Shown one piece after another: positions 14,079-14,671 of a stretch of DNA of 14,671 nucleotides. The notes beneath the pieces were generated by a model. It saw only the letters and a program-made list of their open reading frames with translations. It searched no databases and was not told the origin of the DNA. The first letter of the stretch is position 1; every line of letters starts with the position of its first letter. The DNA lies in assembly GCA_015065045.1 (NCBI GenBank), contig SVRB01000027.1:1-14671 (forward strand). Direction: 5' to 3'. Source of the DNA: Oscillospiraceae bacterium. GTDB taxonomy: Bacteria > Bacillota > Clostridia > Oscillospirales > CAG-272. The translations under genes were made by a program, and so were the position numbers.

Positions 14079-14107
14079 ATTATATAACTTAATAAAGATT
14101 TTTTAAA
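14079..14107 (-). promoter_or_regulatory. Promoter of the glycosidase-nagB-like-nagA operon
   Basis: On the minus strand a perfect TATAAT (14084-14079) follows TTTAAA (14107-14102, 4 of 6) at 17 nt. The weak -35 box fits a promoter that needs an activator. Repeats suitable for an AraC-type activator end 4 bp upstream of it. Confidence 0.65.
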
Positions 14108-14110
14108 TTC

Positions 14111-14140
14111 ACAATATCGATATATTATTGGACAATATCG
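14111..14140. promoter_or_regulatory. Candidate AraC-type binding sites: direct repeats of ACAATATCG, 21 bp apart
   Basis: ACAATATCG occurs at 14111-14119 and again at 14132-14140. The 21-bp period is two helical turns, as expected for the tandem half-sites bound by an AraC-family dimer. The nearer copy is 4 bp from the -35 box of the glycosidase operon, a class II activator position. A third, inverted copy of the core (GATATTG, 14161-14167) lies within the promoter of the regulator gene itself. Confidence 0.6.
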
Positions 14141-14150
14141 GCAAATAATA

Positions 14151-14179
14151 TTGACAAAAAGATATTGAAATTGTACTAT
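14151..14179 (+). promoter_or_regulatory. Promoter of the AraC-type regulator gene
   Basis: A perfect TTGACA (14151-14156) is separated by 17 nt from TACTAT (14174-14179), 4 of 6 to consensus. It diverges from the glycosidase operon promoter. The inverted GATATTG in its spacer would suit autorepression. Confidence 0.7.
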
Positions 14180-14200
14180 ATAGATGCAAGGGGGAGTTGT

Positions 14201-14593
14201 ATGTCCGCTATAAAATTTACAACCGAAAAAGAATATAATGGATACATAAAGGTTAATTCTTGTGGAAAGCAGTGGCTTGGAGACAGAGACTATAATACAA
14301 TTCGAGAGAATGGTCGTATAGATTTTTCAATTAACTACATAAAAAAAGGGATTGGATACTGCGAGTATAACGGGAAAAATATGACAATTCCGGAGGGAAG
14401 TCTCGTTTTTTTTCATCCAAATGTAAGGCACCATTATTATTTTAAAAAAGAGGACTGTACAGAGATGTGTTGGTCTCATTTCAGTGGTACAGCTTGTTCG
14501 ATACTGAGTGATCTTGAAAAAGATATACTCGTGGTAATAGCAATTAGTGACAGAAAACAGTTTGAACAACGCGACTGCTGTGCTAATATGTAA
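14201..14593 (+). pseudogene. AraC-family regulator, cupin sensor domain only; DNA-binding half missing or out of frame
   Basis: The ATG at 14201 is preferred over an in-frame ATG at 14165 because GGGGGAG lies 4 nt ahead and the promoter's -10 box lies between the two. Residues 1-100 read as the sugar-sensing cupin domain of AraC regulators: YIKKGIGYCEYNGKNM (46-61), IPEGSLVFFHPNVRHHYYF (63-81) and CWSHFSGT (90-97) are all typical. The frame then stops at residue 130, whereas full proteins have about 270-300 aa with two C-terminal helix-turn-helix motifs. In the 78 bases left, this frame has another stop and the other frames give no recognisable AraC sequence. It may be a frameshifted pseudogene, a sequencing or assembly error near the contig end, or a gene whose continuation lies beyond the window. 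As part of the divergent arrangement it would have controlled the glycosidase operon. Confidence 0.7.
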
Positions 14594-14671
14594 CTGCATC
14601 AAAGACAATTGAATTCAGGCAAAGAAGACATCAGAAGATAAACCAGCAAATGAAGACTGCCAGACGGAATA

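Noticed and set aside
14165..14200. Upstream ATG for the AraC-type gene
   Set aside because: It would start upstream of the promoter's -10 box and has no ribosome site; the ATG at 14201 follows GGGGGAG.

Overview
The window looks like a chromosomal stretch of an AT-rich, endospore-forming member of the Clostridia, possibly a gut or rumen anaerobe. The evidence is a spoVAD-spoVAE pair, strong GGAG-type ribosome binding sites, sigma-A-like promoters with 17-nt spacers and many U-tract terminators. All genes resemble low-GC Firmicutes families. I see no tRNA, rRNA, CRISPR array, insertion sequence or phage gene, and no gene-free gap reaches 300 bases. Family assignments are from recognition of motifs, not from searches.

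Left part (1-4548), all on the minus strand. From right to left these are spoVAD and spoVAE (dipicolinate uptake into spores), an MscS-type mechanosensitive channel, guaB (IMP dehydrogenase, two candidate promoters in tandem), and the first 135 codons of a membrane-anchored protein, probably of the phosphodiester glycosidase family, whose cytoplasmic tail is a 12-copy 9-bp repeat. Each unit has its own terminator, so only spoVAD-spoVAE is clearly a joint operon. No spoVAC lies beside them.

Middle part (4680-10258), plus strand. Two operons follow each other. The first encodes a polar amino-acid ABC importer (lipoprotein receptor, permease, ATPase). The second encodes an SdpR-like ArsR autorepressor, an SdpI-family membrane protein with an added bacterial-PH-like domain, and an ABC exporter (ATPase plus ABC-2 permease). 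It looks like an envelope-stress or peptide-immunity module with a palindromic operator just after its promoter.

Right part (10285-14593). A minus-strand operon carries a DUF4091/GH123-like glycosidase, a divergent NagB-like sugar-phosphate isomerase/deaminase with an altered active site, and an N-acetylhexosamine-6-phosphate deacetylase (NagA). It is read away from an AraC-type regulator gene whose sensor half is intact but whose DNA-binding half is not readable in frame. Two 9-bp repeats exactly 21 bp apart sit against the operon's -35 box, as expected for an AraC activator. Together these genes suggest cytoplasmic release of an N-acetylhexosamine, probably GalNAc, and its conversion to a glycolytic sugar phosphate.

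The most interesting points are the NagB-like enzyme and its glycosidase operon with AraC-type sites, the SdpR/SdpI-PH/ABC module, and the absence of spoVAC.
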